From Desulfobacteraceae bacterium (GTDB taxonomy: Bacteria; Desulfobacterota; Desulfobacteria; Desulfobacterales; Desulfobacteraceae), in NCBI GenBank assembly GCA_024227235.1, contig JAAEKY010000030.1, positions 1 to 48,198 of the forward strand: DNA of 48,198 bases. The letters run 5' to 3'. The notes under the pieces were generated by a model. It had not been told where the DNA came from and ran no database searches. It saw only the letters and a program-made list of their open reading frames with translations. Below are positions 15,855-23,611 of this stretch, in pieces. Position 1 is the first letter of the stretch. Every line of letters starts with the position of its first letter. The position numbers and the translations under genes are program-made.

Positions 15855-16685
15855 TTATTGAGGGTTGTTTTCACAAAGTTCCAGCGCTTGAATCATTTTT
15901 TCAAGATGCTTTTTTTCAGCTTGCGCAAGTGTATGGAACATTTGGATTGCACCTTCCTGATCTTGATTAGAATTCTCAGCCATGGTTTTATATAAATCGT
16001 AGGCTGTGAATTCTAATTCAATTGCAAAATCAATAATATCAATACACTCATCTGATTTTATCTCAGATAAAAAATTTTCAATTTCTTTCAAAGATTTCCC
16101 GCCCTCTAAAATCTGACCTTTGCAAGTATTGAAAAAAAGATCAAAATCCATTTCAACAGTATAATCTTTTTTCATCTGATTATAAATGGATTTGGCGTGA
16201 GAAATTTCAGCCTGCCCCATTTCCTCCATGGCGTGATAAAGGGCTGACCCATGAAATTTTTCTTTTACCGATGAATAAAAAAAATAAGCGCCTTTTTCAA
16301 AGTCTATAGACTTTTCCATTATATCTTTTGAACTGATATCTGATGGAAAATGATCAATCCTTGGCATGTTCAGCAGAATTTCTCCAGTATACTCAAGCAT
16401 CCCCCCCTTTAAATGATACAATTGCTTTTCATCATACCCGGCTTCGCTTACAAACGAAGCAGCCACTTTTGAACGGCTACCGCTCCTGCAATAAAAAATC
16501 AATTTTCTATCATCATCAAACAAGAATGGATCAAACTGGATTTCTGCTAAAGGGATATGAGTGGCACCGGGTATATGATCCAGGCGATATTCTTCAAGTT
16601 GCCTGACATCTACTATAAGAAATTCTTCTTCCTTCTTCTCCTTAATAAAACGAGCCAATGTCTTGGTACTCAACTCTTGAATCAT
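15855..16685 (-). CDS. Rhodanese-ferritin-like fusion protein
   Basis: A 276-residue fusion. Residues 1-110 form a rhodanese (sulfurtransferase) domain with catalytic Cys66 in F-Y-C-R-S-G-S-R-S and the usual V-D-V-R and H-I-P-G-A motifs. Residues 125-270 form a rubrerythrin-like four-helix domain: D-F-E-K-G-A-Y-F-F-Y, E-M-G-Q-A-E-I-S-H, A-I-E-L-E-F-T-A-Y-D-L-Y and A-Q-A-E-K-K-H, which supply the Glu and His ligands of a diiron site. Joining persulfide chemistry to a peroxide-reducing site suggests detoxification of sulfur or oxygen species; that is inference. It lies 16 bases after the APH-like gene, with AAGGAGG before the ATG, and is the last gene of the leftward redox operon. Confidence 0.88.
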   Translation of the reverse strand: MIQELSTKTLARFIKEKKEEEFLIVDVRQLEEYRLDHIPGATHIPLAEIQFDPFLFDDDRKLIFYCRSGSRSKVAASFVSEAGYDEKQLYHLKGGMLEYTGEILLNMPRIDHFPSDISSKDIMEKSIDFEKGAYFFYSSVKEKFHGSALYHAMEEMGQAEISHAKSIYNQMKKDYTVEMDFDLFFNTCKGQILEGGKSLKEIENFLSEIKSDECIDIIDFAIELEFTAYDLYKTMAENSNQDQEGAIQMFHTLAQAEKKHLEKMIQALELCENNPQ

Positions 16686-16701
16686 GGCACCCTCCTTTCT
16701 T

Positions 16702-17721
16702 TTATTTTTTATTTTTTCTTATTCCCCAACCCTTTCTTAGGATATCCATATTATCCACAAGAATCCTCATATACGCTTCTTCCATTTCAATCATTGGTTC
16801 ATCTTTTTTTCTTAGCCATTCAGAAAGCCAGGCGAATCGTAATGCAAGAACATATTCCGGGAAAAACTGCCACCCCAATTCACTGTACAACCGGCTTTTT
16901 TGAATGGTTTTTAAACAGGTCATAACCATTGGCATTCCTAAACTATTTGGATCCTCAATGCCCGCACACCCAATAAGGTTAGCAACATCATAGATATCAG
17001 GTTTTATACCGGTAAATTCCCAATCTATGACCGCTTTAATTTTATCGTGATCCCAAATAACATTCAATGGGTGCAAATCTCCATGACAAAAAGATTGAGG
17101 CAATTGATCATGAACTGGCATAAACTCTTTTTCTAAAAATACTAAATACGGAATAAATTTCTTATAAATTTCATTATCGTGTATTTTCATCTGACTAAAT
17201 AATTTATAAATATAATCTTTAATAGAAAAAGCAGTAAAAGAAATTTTGTAATTAATATTTTCAGAGGCTTTAGAAAGATGAACTAAAAACAATCCAAAAC
17301 TTTCTCCCATCTTTGATGATGAAAGGTAGTCGGGCCGGTTGAGTTGTGTACCATCTAAAAAGGGTGTGATTTGGAAACAGTCCTCTTTATAAAATGGCAA
17401 AAACTCCCCTTTCTTTGATTTTAAAGACAGCAACGCTTGCCTAAGGCTATTTTGATTCAGATATTCAATGGTGTCGGCGACTCTTTGCCGGGTGTTAAAT
17501 TTGCCAGCAAAAAATTTTTCAAGAAGATAAAGGGTGCCAGATTTAGTTTGGAAAACTACACGGGACAGTGCCCGCTCAGGGCTGCCCTGAATGTCGACAT
17601 CCAGGCGGACACTGTCAAACTCAATATTCCATTGAAAGTTTAACCATTCAATGAATTTGCCATTTCTTTTATCAGATAACTCTTTCAATCTGCGATTCCA
17701 ATTGCTCTTTTGGCAAAGCAC
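16702..17721 (-). CDS. Aminoglycoside phosphotransferase-like kinase
   Basis: A 339-residue protein of the APH/choline kinase fold. The catalytic loop F-C-H-G-D-L-H-P-L-N and the metal motif V-I-D-W-E-F are intact, followed by D-I-Y-D-V-A-N. The substrate cannot be told; small-molecule kinases of this fold act on sugars, amino alcohols, thiamine or amino acids, and antibiotic resistance should not be assumed. The start is uncertain: the longest frame uses GTG 17721 and overlaps the thioredoxin gene by 50 bases; an in-frame TTG about 33 bases later is an alternative that would shorten the overlap to roughly 17 bases. It is embedded in a redox operon, which is unusual company. Confidence 0.75.
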   Translation of the reverse strand: MLCQKSNWNRRLKELSDKRNGKFIEWLNFQWNIEFDSVRLDVDIQGSPERALSRVVFQTKSGTLYLLEKFFAGKFNTRQRVADTIEYLNQNSLRQALLSLKSKKGEFLPFYKEDCFQITPFLDGTQLNRPDYLSSSKMGESFGLFLVHLSKASENINYKISFTAFSIKDYIYKLFSQMKIHDNEIYKKFIPYLVFLEKEFMPVHDQLPQSFCHGDLHPLNVIWDHDKIKAVIDWEFTGIKPDIYDVANLIGCAGIEDPNSLGMPMVMTCLKTIQKSRLYSELGWQFFPEYVLALRFAWLSEWLRKKDEPMIEMEEAYMRILVDNMDILRKGWGIRKNKK

Positions 17722-18118
17722 CTACCAGTGTATCGAAAATTTGACCATCCTTTACCAAAAGCATGGTTGGCACACTTGAGATAGAGTATCTTGAACCAAT
17801 CTCAGGATTTTCATCTATATTTAATTTGACAATTTTCAACCTGGCCCTGTATTTAATTGCCAGTTCATCTAAAATAGGACCAATAGCCCGACAGGGGCCA
17901 CACCAGGGCGCCCAGCAATCCACAAGGACAGGTAATGTCGAGAAAAAAACCTCCCTGTCAAATGTATGGTCAGTAACATGTACCGGTCGACCTAAACTAT
18001 CAACCGGTATAGCAGCACCGCATTTCCCACATTTTGGGGCATCGTCAATTCGGGATATCGGCACCTTGTTTTTAACGCTGCACTTTGAACATGTCAAAAT
18101 TAAATAGTTTGTCTTCAT
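17672..18118 (-). CDS. trxC: Thioredoxin 2-type with N-terminal zinc ribbon
   Basis: A 148-residue thioredoxin with the active site W-C-G-P-C-R (Cys73, Cys76) and an N-terminal zinc-binding extension carrying two pairs of cysteines (Cys10/Cys13 and Cys30/Cys33), as in E. coli thioredoxin 2. It reduces protein disulfides in the cytoplasm; the zinc ribbon confers redox sensitivity in the E. coli protein. The family cis-proline is in S-V-P-T-M-L-L. The gene follows flavodoxin by 9 bases. A ferredoxin:thioredoxin reductase-like gene lies in the divergent operon and is a candidate electron source. Confidence 0.92.
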   Translation of the reverse strand: MKTNYLILTCSKCSVKNKVPISRIDDAPKCGKCGAAIPVDSLGRPVHVTDHTFDREVFFSTLPVLVDCWAPWCGPCRAIGPILDELAIKYRARLKIVKLNIDENPEIGSRYSISSVPTMLLVKDGQIFDTLVGALPKEQLESQIERVI

Positions 18119-18127
18119 GTCTATTTC

Positions 18128-18559
18128 CTAAATCTTAGCTGCAATTTCTTTCCCATAGTCTTGTGCGGCCTGGATACCGCCTTCAATCCAGCTTGCCTTG
18201 AGCATTAAAGGGCCTGAAACCATTTCCATGCCAAAAATATGCTCCATGGTTTCAAATATTCTTCCAGCGGCCTCTCCGCTCCAGCCATATGCACCGAATG
18301 CTCCACCAGGTTTATCTTTGAGTTCGGCTCTTTCTGCAATAAACAGGATTTGCTTCATGGATGTAATCATCTCTCCATGGTAAGTAGCAGAGCCGAATAC
18401 ATATCCATCATAGCCTTTAAGATCGTCTTCATTTTTTATTTCACTTGTTTTCTTTACCTCAGCTTCATGTCCGGAAATACGAATTCCCTCTGCAATAAGG
18501 TTACCAATTGCTTTTGTCTCGTCAGCTCTTGATGCATATACGATTAATATCTTTCCCAT
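18128..18559 (-). CDS. Flavodoxin
   Basis: A 143-residue FMN protein that carries low-potential electrons. The phosphate-binding loop region is V-Y-A-S-R-A-D-E-T-K-A, slightly divergent from the usual T-G-N-T. Later motifs are F-G-S-A-T-Y-H-G-E-M and G-A-Y-G-W-S-G-E, the latter shared with the flavodoxin domain of the flavodiiron protein nearby, so it may be closer to that family than to classical flavodoxins. It lies 19 bases after the FMN oxidoreductase gene and 9 before thioredoxin, in one operon. Confidence 0.9.
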   Translation of the reverse strand: MGKILIVYASRADETKAIGNLIAEGIRISGHEAEVKKTSEIKNEDDLKGYDGYVFGSATYHGEMITSMKQILFIAERAELKDKPGGAFGAYGWSGEAAGRIFETMEHIFGMEMVSGPLMLKASWIEGGIQAAQDYGKEIAAKI

Positions 18560-18578
18560 AGTTTTCTCCTTTACCCGA

Positions 18579-19736
18579 TTAAGGTTTAAATATAATTTTT
18601 GAATTTGCTCTTTTAATATTTCGTGTTCCTGTCATAAACATTGCTTTTTTTAAAGTCTTTCTAATATGTTCAAGATGCAATTTGACACCCAGGGTTCCCG
18701 CCCCTACAGCTGCTCTTATAATGTCTCTTCCCAAAAGGACAGCATCTGCACCCAGAGCCAGCATTTTTAATACATCATATCCGGTTCTTACACCGCCATC
18801 TGCTGTAATCGTAATTGACTCCCCCAGCTTTTGTCGGATCAAAGGCAGCATGGTAGCAACACCCGGGGTTGAATCCATCACTCGTCCGCCATGGTTGGAT
18901 ACAGCAATAACGCTGACACCTGCATCGGCACATTTTTGAGCTTCGTCAGGGAGCATGATACCCTTTGCAATAAAAGGAAGTTTCGTGAAATTCACCAATT
19001 CTTCAATATCTTTAGCACTTTTTTTAAAAACCGGCTGCCCATGCAAGGCCATTATGGTTGAACCACACCCGTCCAGGTCCACTCCAACCGCTTTACAATC
19101 ATACTTTTCAGCTTTTTCAATCAATTGTTTCAAAACATCTTGCGACCGGGGCTTAAATATGGGTATCCCATGCCCGTGACAAGCCTTCATCGCATTTAAT
19201 GATGGGTTATCCTCTGGTGTATAAAACCATGTATCACCCCGAAGCCCAATAGTTCCTGCTTCTTTTGATCCTTTTAATACAGATGTACAAAACATGGTTT
19301 CATCAAGTGCATCGTTATATTTCTGTGCACCGGCTGTTGAGGCCGCTAATACAGGGAATTTAAGGTCAATACCAAGAAAAGAACAAGATGTGTCCGGTTC
19401 AAAATGCTCTCCCAAAACAGACATATTAAACTGAATATTCTCAAGCGCCTGAGCATTGGCCCTAAAAGACCGTCCTTGCCCGGCACCGCCTAATCCGATG
19501 GGCTTTCCATATGCTTCTTTCTGACAAATTTTATCAAAACTGCCATCGCAAGACGGATAGGCCGCACAAATACCTTTGAGCTTTTTTCTAGCTAAATCTC
19601 TTACCTGTTCAAGAGATTTGGGGACATTTTCCATGTCTAAAATCATTCTATCGTCTGCATGACAAGTTTTGCATTTTCCAGGCTTATCCTCACTTTCTAA
19701 TGTTTCATGACAAACAGAGCAATACCACTGATTCAT
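18579..19736 (-). CDS. FMN-dependent alpha-hydroxyacid dehydrogenase with rubredoxin-like domain
   Basis: A 385-residue fusion. Residues 1-30 hold a small rubredoxin-like metal site (W-Y-C-S-V-C and G-K-C-K-T-C: Cys5, Cys8, Cys21, Cys24). The rest is a TIM-barrel flavoenzyme of the lactate/glycolate oxidase family: S-T-A-G-A near 130, I-A-K-G-I-M near 255, the catalytic S-N-H-G-G-R, D-G-G-V-R-T-G and L-L-G-R-D for FMN binding. Extra cysteines lie between the two parts (C-A-A-Y-P-S-C, K-I-C-Q-K). In an anaerobe, electrons are more likely passed to the rubredoxin-like site or to flavodoxin than to oxygen; that is inference. It heads the leftward operon below a sigma-54 promoter candidate. Confidence 0.85.
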   Translation of the reverse strand: MNQWYCSVCHETLESEDKPGKCKTCHADDRMILDMENVPKSLEQVRDLARKKLKGICAAYPSCDGSFDKICQKEAYGKPIGLGGAGQGRSFRANAQALENIQFNMSVLGEHFEPDTSCSFLGIDLKFPVLAASTAGAQKYNDALDETMFCTSVLKGSKEAGTIGLRGDTWFYTPEDNPSLNAMKACHGHGIPIFKPRSQDVLKQLIEKAEKYDCKAVGVDLDGCGSTIMALHGQPVFKKSAKDIEELVNFTKLPFIAKGIMLPDEAQKCADAGVSVIAVSNHGGRVMDSTPGVATMLPLIRQKLGESITITADGGVRTGYDVLKMLALGADAVLLGRDIIRAAVGAGTLGVKLHLEHIRKTLKKAMFMTGTRNIKRANSKIIFKP

Positions 19737-19845
19737 TGATTTTCTCCTTTTTTGATTTAGGCCGCGCCAAGAATATCATTCATTTTAAGGTTTAGCAAAA
19801 CCGTACTCAAAAAAAAATTGGTTTTTATGGTTTTTATTATTACAT

Positions 19846-19861
19846 AGCAAAATTCAGGCCA
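19846..19861 (-). promoter_or_regulatory. Sigma-54 promoter of the FMN oxidoreductase operon
   Basis: The minus strand reads TGGCCTGAATTTTGCT, with GG-N10-GC spacing and 10 of 12 defined bases. The start point would be near 19835, about 100 bases before the ATG at 19736. Confidence 0.5.
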
Positions 19862-19862
19862 A

Positions 19863-19875
19863 CACTTTTAAAGTG
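19863..19875. promoter_or_regulatory. Palindrome between divergent sigma-54 promoters
   Basis: CACTTT-T-AAAGTG is a perfect inverted repeat. It lies next to the leftward promoter and about 27 bases upstream of the rightward one. It could be an operator or a shared site; nothing in the window names its binding protein. Confidence 0.35.
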
Positions 19876-19901
19876 CCTCTTTTTACTTTTCCTTGCAATA
19901 A

Positions 19902-19917
19902 TGGCACAAATTATGCA
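19902..19917 (+). promoter_or_regulatory. Sigma-54 promoter of the glutaredoxin operon
   Basis: TGGCACAAATTATGCA has a perfect TGGCAC -24 element and GG-N10-GC spacing (10 of 12 defined bases). The start point would be near 19928, about 57 bases before the ATG at 19985. Confidence 0.6.
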
Positions 19918-19984
19918 AAATTTATTATTTTAATTTTTACTGAGATAATTTTTTTTAAGCCGCATGCCATAAAAGGAGAAATAA

Positions 19985-20245
19985 ATGGCCAAAGATAAAA
20001 CAACATTATATGCATTAAGCACCTGCAGCCATTGCAAATCAACTAAAAGGCTTCTTTCAGAGTGCAATGTTGAATATGACTATATTGAAGTGGATGACCT
20101 TGAAGGAGAAGAACGCAAAGCAATAATAGCGGATATCAGAGAAATGAATCCCCGGTGTTCTTTTCCGACGATTAAAATTAATGAGACTGTTATTGTTGGA
20201 TACAAAGAAAACCAAATTAAGGAGGCGTTGGGAATTAAAAAATGA
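19985..20245 (+). CDS. Glutaredoxin-like protein
   Basis: An 86-residue thioredoxin-fold protein with a two-cysteine active site C-S-H-C and the cis-proline motif F-P-T-I, then V-G-Y-K for the loop after the last strand. Glutaredoxin-like proteins in organisms without much glutathione are often reduced by thioredoxin reductases or related enzymes. AAAAGGAG precedes the ATG. Its stop overlaps the start of the FTR-like gene by four bases (ATGA), so the two proteins are made together and are likely partners. Confidence 0.9.
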   Translation: MAKDKTTLYALSTCSHCKSTKRLLSECNVEYDYIEVDDLEGEERKAIIADIREMNPRCSFPTIKINETVIVGYKENQIKEALGIKK

Positions 20246-20571
20246 AAATTGATCAATTATATGCTGCATTAAAAAAATCCCAGGAAGCTAAAGGCATCTA
20301 TTTTAATAAAGATAAAGATCTTGTATTTGAGCTTCTTGAATCCCTCCTTTTAAATAAAGACCGATATGGATATATGGCCTGCCCCTGCAGGCTTGCTTGC
20401 AATGATCGGGAAAAGGATAAAGATATTATCTGTCCGTGTGTTTATCGGGCACCTGATTTGGAAGAATTCGGGGCGTGTTATTGCGGCCTTTATATCTCTT
20501 CTGAACTTAATAAAAAGGAAATCGACTCAGAATATGTGCCGGAAAGAAGGCCCCCTGAAAAAGTTTTCTAA
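20242..20571 (+). CDS. ftrB: Ferredoxin:thioredoxin reductase catalytic subunit-like
   Basis: A 109-residue protein with the cysteine signature of the catalytic chain: C-P-C-R (Cys47, Cys49), C-P-C (Cys64, Cys66), C-Y-C (Cys79, Cys81) and an extra Cys53. In the known enzyme a 4Fe-4S cluster beside a disulfide passes electrons from ferredoxin to thioredoxin. Spacing here is CPC-X14-CPC-X12-CxC rather than the plant CPC-X16-CPC-X8-CHC. No variable (alpha) subunit is visible. The four-base overlap with a glutaredoxin-like gene suggests that protein is its substrate or electron acceptor. Confidence 0.88.
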   Translation: MKIDQLYAALKKSQEAKGIYFNKDKDLVFELLESLLLNKDRYGYMACPCRLACNDREKDKDIICPCVYRAPDLEEFGACYCGLYISSELNKKEIDSEYVPERRPPEKVF

Positions 20572-20589
20572 CATTTAAAGGAGATACTC

Positions 20590-21771
20590 ATGGATGATTG
20601 TACGCTACCCGTTATGAATACAGGGCTTAGAGGTGTTGATATAGCCAGTTCAAAAATTTGTGATGTACAAGGGAAAAAAGGAAAACTGATCTATCGTGGA
20701 TTTTTAATCCAGGATCTTGCCCAAAAAGCCAATTTTGAAGAAATCTGTTTTCTTTTATTATATGAAAGACTTCCTAAAAAAGATGAACTGAAAGATTTTG
20801 AACAAAGCTTAAAACAAAAACGGCAAGTCCCTGAAAACGTCTTTTCATTTCTTAAAACACTACCAATAGATATGAATCCTATGGATGTCCTGCAAATGGC
20901 AACCCCCTTATTAATTCAAAACGATACAAATATTGGGAAATCCGGTGTTGAGAATACGTTATACAGTGCAGAAAACCTTATTGCCGGAATGGCAACGATC
21001 ACGGCAGCGTGGGGCCGGATCAGGAACAATAAAGAGGTTATTGAACCAAATAATGATCTAAATCATGCAGCGAATTTCCTTTATATGCTCAATGGGGAAA
21101 TACCAGACGATGAAACTGCTCATTTCTTTGATACGGGTCTTGTTTTGCATGCAGAGCATTCATTTAATGCGTCAACCTTCACGGCCAGACAAGTTGCATC
21201 AACCAGGGCCCATATTTATGCTGCTATATCAGCGGCTATTGGATCTCTTTCAGGGGCGCTTCATGGGGGTGCCAATGTCAGGGTGATGAAAATGCTAAAG
21301 GAAATCGGGTCTGTTGATAAAATCGACAACTATATTAACAACATATTAAGTTCAGGTGGTTTGATCATGGGACTTGGCCATGCCGTTTATCAAACTGATG
21401 ATCCCAGAGCACTTATTCTTGCTCCCATGAGCAAACGGATGGGGCAGATTGCCAATCAACCCATATGGTATGAGCTTTCAAGGGCGCTTGAGAAAAAAGG
21501 GAAGGCTGCTTTTAAAGCAAAAAAACAACGGGAAATTTTTTGTAATGTAGATTTTTATAGTGCATCCCTGTTTTATGCTATGGGCATTGAAACAGATCTT
21601 TTTTCACCTCTTTTTGCAATTTCAAGGGTCAGTGGATGGGCCGCCCATGTAATTGAAGAACAATTTGCTATGGCAGCACCTAAGCCATCTCTATACAGGC
21701 CGGGAGCAGAATATGTCGGCGATTATTGTGGACCTGATGAGTGTGTATATACAGACCTGGATGAACGTTAA
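20590..21771 (+). CDS. Citrate synthase family protein
   Basis: A 393-residue enzyme of the citrate/2-methylcitrate synthase family, which condenses oxaloacetate with acetyl-CoA or propionyl-CoA. Recognisable: G-V-D-I-A and L-I-Y-R-G at the N terminus, catalytic His in A-E-H-S-F-N-A-S-T-F, S-G-A-L-H-G-G-A-N, catalytic His in G-L-G-H-A-V-Y, and N-V-D-F-Y-S-A with the catalytic Asp. Length is that of the shorter, archaeal/Gram-positive-like type. AAAGGAG precedes the ATG. It follows the FTR-like gene by 18 bases, odd company for a central-metabolism enzyme. Confidence 0.9.
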   Translation: MDDCTLPVMNTGLRGVDIASSKICDVQGKKGKLIYRGFLIQDLAQKANFEEICFLLLYERLPKKDELKDFEQSLKQKRQVPENVFSFLKTLPIDMNPMDVLQMATPLLIQNDTNIGKSGVENTLYSAENLIAGMATITAAWGRIRNNKEVIEPNNDLNHAANFLYMLNGEIPDDETAHFFDTGLVLHAEHSFNASTFTARQVASTRAHIYAAISAAIGSLSGALHGGANVRVMKMLKEIGSVDKIDNYINNILSSGGLIMGLGHAVYQTDDPRALILAPMSKRMGQIANQPIWYELSRALEKKGKAAFKAKKQREIFCNVDFYSASLFYAMGIETDLFSPLFAISRVSGWAAHVIEEQFAMAAPKPSLYRPGAEYVGDYCGPDECVYTDLDER

Positions 21772-21777
21772 ATTAGT

Positions 21778-21813
21778 GTTTGAACGGCTCGTAGAGGAGC
21801 AAAGCCCACAAAC
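21778..21813. other. Stem-loop after citrate synthase
   Basis: GTTTG and GGCT (21778-21789) can pair with AGCC and CAAAC (21803-21813) around a loop. There is no U-tract, so it looks more like an mRNA structure or intergenic repeat than a terminator. Confidence 0.3.
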
Positions 21814-21867
21814 TCGCCCAAACGCGGATTTTTGGTCAGGAACTCATTGAAATAAAGAAGGTTCTAA

Positions 21868-22500
21868 ATGAAAGCTTGGCAGTGTAGTGTTTGCAAATAT
21901 ATTCATCAGGGAAGCAGGCCTCCTGGAAAATGCCCTGTTTGCAGAGTAGATGCACGCAGGTTTATTGAAATTGATGAGGCCTCTATTCCTGAGAATAAAC
22001 TCAAAAGAAACCCTGCTAAAAAAATAGAAACTCAGGTAAAACCTCAAGCCCCCCCTCCTGCCAAGACCACTTTTGAAAAGATCCAGTCTTTATTGATCAA
22101 ACATCATGCCCACCCGGTTTCTGTACATACGCCCAACGGCATACTGCCTGCTATAGTAATCCTTTGGATCCTGGCTTGGATATTTGACTCGGATTTTCTG
22201 GCAAAAATCGCAGGTGTCAATATGATCTTTGTTGTCATTTCTCTTCCATTTGTGATTTTCACAGGAATTCTGGAATGGAAGAATAAATATAATGGGGCGA
22301 TGACCCTGGTCTTCAAATTAAAGATCTTAGCCGCATCATTAACCACGGCTTCATGCATTATTAATCTGATCTGGTATCTATTGGATCCCAATATTTTATC
22401 CTCTCCAAAGGCCTGGGTCTTTATCCTGATGACTCTTTTTATGCTTACAGCAGTTGGTGTTTCCGGGCATATAGGTGGGAAACTTGTGTTTAAAGATTAA
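21868..22500 (+). CDS. Rubredoxin-like domain plus DUF2231-like membrane protein
   Basis: A 210-residue protein. The N terminus has a rubredoxin-like site (W-Q-C-S-V-C and G-K-C-P-V-C: Cys5, Cys8, Cys21, Cys24), then a charged, proline-rich linker (about 45-70), then four hydrophobic helices (about 90-205) that begin with H-H-A-H-P-V-S-V-H-T-P-N-G, the His-rich opening of DUF2231-type membrane domains, which are suspected haem proteins. I infer electron transfer between the cytoplasm and the membrane. The Cys site closely resembles that of the FMN dehydrogenase at 18579-19736. It is 96 bases after citrate synthase, so it may be the last gene of that operon. Confidence 0.72.
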   Translation: MKAWQCSVCKYIHQGSRPPGKCPVCRVDARRFIEIDEASIPENKLKRNPAKKIETQVKPQAPPPAKTTFEKIQSLLIKHHAHPVSVHTPNGILPAIVILWILAWIFDSDFLAKIAGVNMIFVVISLPFVIFTGILEWKNKYNGAMTLVFKLKILAASLTTASCIINLIWYLLDPNILSSPKAWVFILMTLFMLTAVGVSGHIGGKLVFKD

Positions 22501-22541
22501 ATAGTTTTTGTAAATAAGCGCTCCCTTTTAAAATGGTATCG

Positions 22542-22657
22542 AATATTCCGACAGGCATTCCCAAAAAGAACTCGAAATTTGTTACCCCTGCCAGTGGAAG
22601 GGTGATTGCCTTGCAGGAGCATATGGCAGTGTGTAATGGTCGACTTTTCGGAATATT
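22542..22657. repeat. Structured intergenic element with 10-bp inverted ends
   Basis: AATATTCCGA (22542-22551) and TCGGAATATT (22648-22657) are perfect inverted repeats around 96 bases that contain a second nested pair (CTGCCA/TGGCAG). No protein is encoded. It may be a small miniature element or a structured RNA. Confidence 0.4.
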
Positions 22658-22703
22658 ATTACGTGTGACCTTTAGGTTATGACAACTGCTATATTAATTG
22701 CAA

Positions 22704-23495
22704 TCAGAATTCAAGAACAATCCCAACAGGGCAATGATCCGATCCAAACACATCATTATCAATAAAAGCTTCTTTGATCACGCCTTTATCAATAAGATCT
22801 TTTGTTACAAAAAAGTAGTCAATACGCCAACCCGCATTGTTCTTCCTTGCATTAAACCTATAAGACCACCAGGAATATTTAACTTTTTCCGGATAAAAAT
22901 GTCTGAATGTATCCACATATCCTAAATCAATCATCCGATCTAAAACATCCCTTTCAATTCTCAAAAAACCAGATCGCTTAGCATTGGGCTTAGGATTTTT
23001 TAAATCAATGTCATTGTGAGCGGTGTTAAAATCCCCTGTAATGATCAAGCGCTTACCCTGGTCCCTTAGATCTCCTGCATAGTCTAAAAACCAGTCATAA
23101 AAATCAAGTTTATACTGAAGGCGTGTATCGTTCATCTGACCATTTGGAAAATATATATCAAACAATGTAAAATCAGGATAATCCAATTGAATGACCCTTC
23201 CCTCACCATCAAATTCAGGTTTTGAAAATGAGGTGATAACCTTTTGGGGCTCAGACTTTGAATAAGCAGCAACGCCACTATACCCTTTTTTTACGGTTGA
23301 GTATGACCAAAATGATTTGTAAGAATGAAGATGGATCATCTCATCGGTGCGCTGGTTTTCCTGAAGTTTTGTTTCCTGTAACACAAGAATATCCGGATCA
23401 AGGTCTTGAACAATGGTTGGAAACTTTTTTTTCATCACTGCTCTCAGGCCATTTACATTCCACGATATTATTTTTATTTGTTTTTTATCAGACAT
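22704..23495 (-). CDS. xth: Exodeoxyribonuclease III
   Basis: A 263-residue AP endonuclease/3'-5' exonuclease for base-excision repair. Visible: I-I-S-W-N-V-N-G-L-R-A at the N terminus, L-Q-E-T-K with the metal-binding Glu, V-Y-F/I-Y-F-P-N-G, I-T-G-D-F-N-T-A-H with catalytic Asp and Asn, W-W-S-Y-R, W-R-I-D-Y-F, and G-S-D-H-C-P-V with catalytic His. The length is normal. Its position in a redox-defence island fits repair of oxidative DNA damage. GAGGAAAGG precedes the ATG. Confidence 0.95.
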   Translation of the reverse strand: MSDKKQIKIISWNVNGLRAVMKKKFPTIVQDLDPDILVLQETKLQENQRTDEMIHLHSYKSFWSYSTVKKGYSGVAAYSKSEPQKVITSFSKPEFDGEGRVIQLDYPDFTLFDIYFPNGQMNDTRLQYKLDFYDWFLDYAGDLRDQGKRLIITGDFNTAHNDIDLKNPKPNAKRSGFLRIERDVLDRMIDLGYVDTFRHFYPEKVKYSWWSYRFNARKNNAGWRIDYFFVTKDLIDKGVIKEAFIDNDVFGSDHCPVGIVLEF

Positions 23496-23611
23496 AATCC
23501 TTTCCTCAAATCTTCTTAATTTGTCTCATGATACAGATGTGTCCCGACCCAAATTCACCACCTGACTATCACAAACTCAGAAATACCTAGCATTCTGTGT
23601 CTTTCCCATGG

